A stretch of DNA of 64,000 bases, taken from Neckera pumila (lineage: Eukaryota > Streptophyta > Bryopsida > Hypnales > Neckeraceae). The position numbers and the translations under genes are program-made. The stretch lies in contig OZ018417.1 in NCBI GenBank assembly GCA_963969595.1, positions 23,004,501 to 23,068,500 on the forward strand. Reading direction: 5' to 3'. The notes beneath the pieces were generated by a model that worked only from the letters and a program-made list of their open reading frames with translations, had not been told where the DNA came from and ran no database searches. This document shows, piece after piece, positions 63,232-64,000 of the stretch (positions are counted from its first letter, which is position 1; the number at the start of each line of letters is the position of its first letter).

Positions 63232-64000
63232 CAAGAGAGCTAGCCTCCATAGACTTTGCAGATCATCTGTGGAAGTTGAAAAGTTATGATCAACATGGTG
63301 TGGCAGTCGTAAAGAATCTATGCGGGGAGTGCAAGAAAGAAATTGGTAGCATAGGCGGTGAACACTTTGGGTCAGTTATACAGAATTTGTTTGCAAATTT
63401 CAGGAAGTCGCATTTGCACTCCACATTGCATATTAAACATTGGTACAAGAAGAAAGAGATCTTTTACAAAGATCATCTGAAGTAGGAGGGAGATAAGGAT
63501 AAATCCTTAATTTATACTGCAACTCATCATTGACGTCTTGTGGACGAAGGTCTCAGCATCTTGCGAAGTGTAAATGACTTTGTCTTTTCAGATGATCCTC
63601 CATTTGTACTGGTGAGAGATGTAGGGGGGTCTGAATTAAAATCATTTTGGTACAAGGTTTGCTATAAAATTGATGGAAAAATAATGAGGTTGTACTTACC
63701 AAAAAATAATTTAGGAACAAACCTAGAAAATCACCTCCACGGGCTCATTCGGCATACAAAGTGCTGTGAGGATTTGGCTGCGGCTGCAAAGTCTACAGCA
63801 AATTTATGTGCACTCAACACTACAAAACGGGGTAGGCTAACAATGAGGTCTAAATCAACACTTGGTAATCAACGCAATTTGTACACCTAGTTCAGCAATG
63901 CATCCACTGCAAATTCTAGAAATGTAGGGGAATCTCAATCAGATATGAATTCAGACCCAATTTTGTCATTATTGTGTTGGGGTTTTAGGAAGAAGACCAC

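Larger units (their letters stand above)
61721..63960 (+). pseudogene. Unrecognised broken coding region interrupted by two transposon insertions
   Basis: Plus-strand coding-like segments appear in order at 61733-61957, 62237-62449 (CVDWLLQFWNFDDQCRIRKN), ~62430-62652 in the next frame (EFSSVDVEGLEDNVALTWQG), 63240-63485 (NLCGECKKEIGSIGG) and 63540-63890 (DDPPFVLVRDVGGSELKSFW). The sections are separated by a frameshift near 62440, stops at 63483-63540, a CACTA MITE (62028-62232) and a 579-bp inverted-repeat element (62653-63231). The part around 63300 has a CxxC pair with later His residues, which might bind metal, but I cannot assign a family. The sequence may continue past the window. Confidence 0.45.

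Noticed and set aside
1..64000. CRISPR arrays, bacterial operons, tRNA or rRNA genes
   Set aside because: The window is eukaryotic nuclear DNA; no regularly spaced repeats with unique spacers and no tRNA/rRNA signature were seen by eye.

Overview
The window looks like nuclear DNA from a seed-free land plant (moss-like or other plant with swimming sperm). Six spliced protein genes are plainly plant-like, with GT-AG introns of roughly 80-600 bp. One encodes an axonemal dynein intermediate chain, which flowering plants lack because their sperm have no flagella. Long AT-rich stretches full of decayed transposons separate the genes. The species cannot be fixed from the sequence alone.

Layout, left to right: (1) 1-3840 (+): the last ten exons of an inner-arm I1/f dynein intermediate chain of the IC138/DNAI4 type. 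(2) 5879-8050 (-): a complete four-exon DUF1664 membrane/coiled-coil protein, tail to tail with the dynein gene. (3) 8.2-14.7 kb: mostly AT-rich repeats. (4) 14755-16405 (-): a two-exon pectin methylesterase of the PME31 type. (5) 16.7-31.3 kb: a transposon graveyard with a decayed Ty3/gypsy element (gag and reverse transcriptase), a CACTA-type MITE nested in it, a 2.5-kb CACTA-like element, small inverted-repeat elements and a 1.15-kb foldback ending about 165 bp upstream of the next gene. (6) 31476-34619 (+): a nucleoside transporter of the ENT family. (7) 38108-44591 (-): a 15-exon ANTH-domain clathrin adaptor of the AP180/PICALM1 type. (8) 44.7-53.6 kb: AT-rich repeats, including a tandem array of about 175 bp. 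(9) 53745-58624 (+): a ten-exon DEG9-type serine protease with an AT-hook at its N-terminus. (10) 58.7-64 kb: repeats and a broken, unrecognised coding region carrying two clean transposon insertions.

The six genes are not a pathway. They are unrelated housekeeping or cell-biology genes: sperm motility, an unknown membrane protein, pectin modification, nucleoside transport, endocytosis and nuclear proteolysis. For each I reconstructed exons by hand, requiring splice dinucleotides and continuous phase; every summed CDS is a multiple of three.

I found no convincing new multi-gene system. The most unusual items are the ORF-interrupting 579-bp element whose removal restores the reading frame, the long foldback next to the ENT gene, a CAG repeat lying on a splice acceptor, the AT-hook on DEG9, and the unrecognised coding region at the right end.
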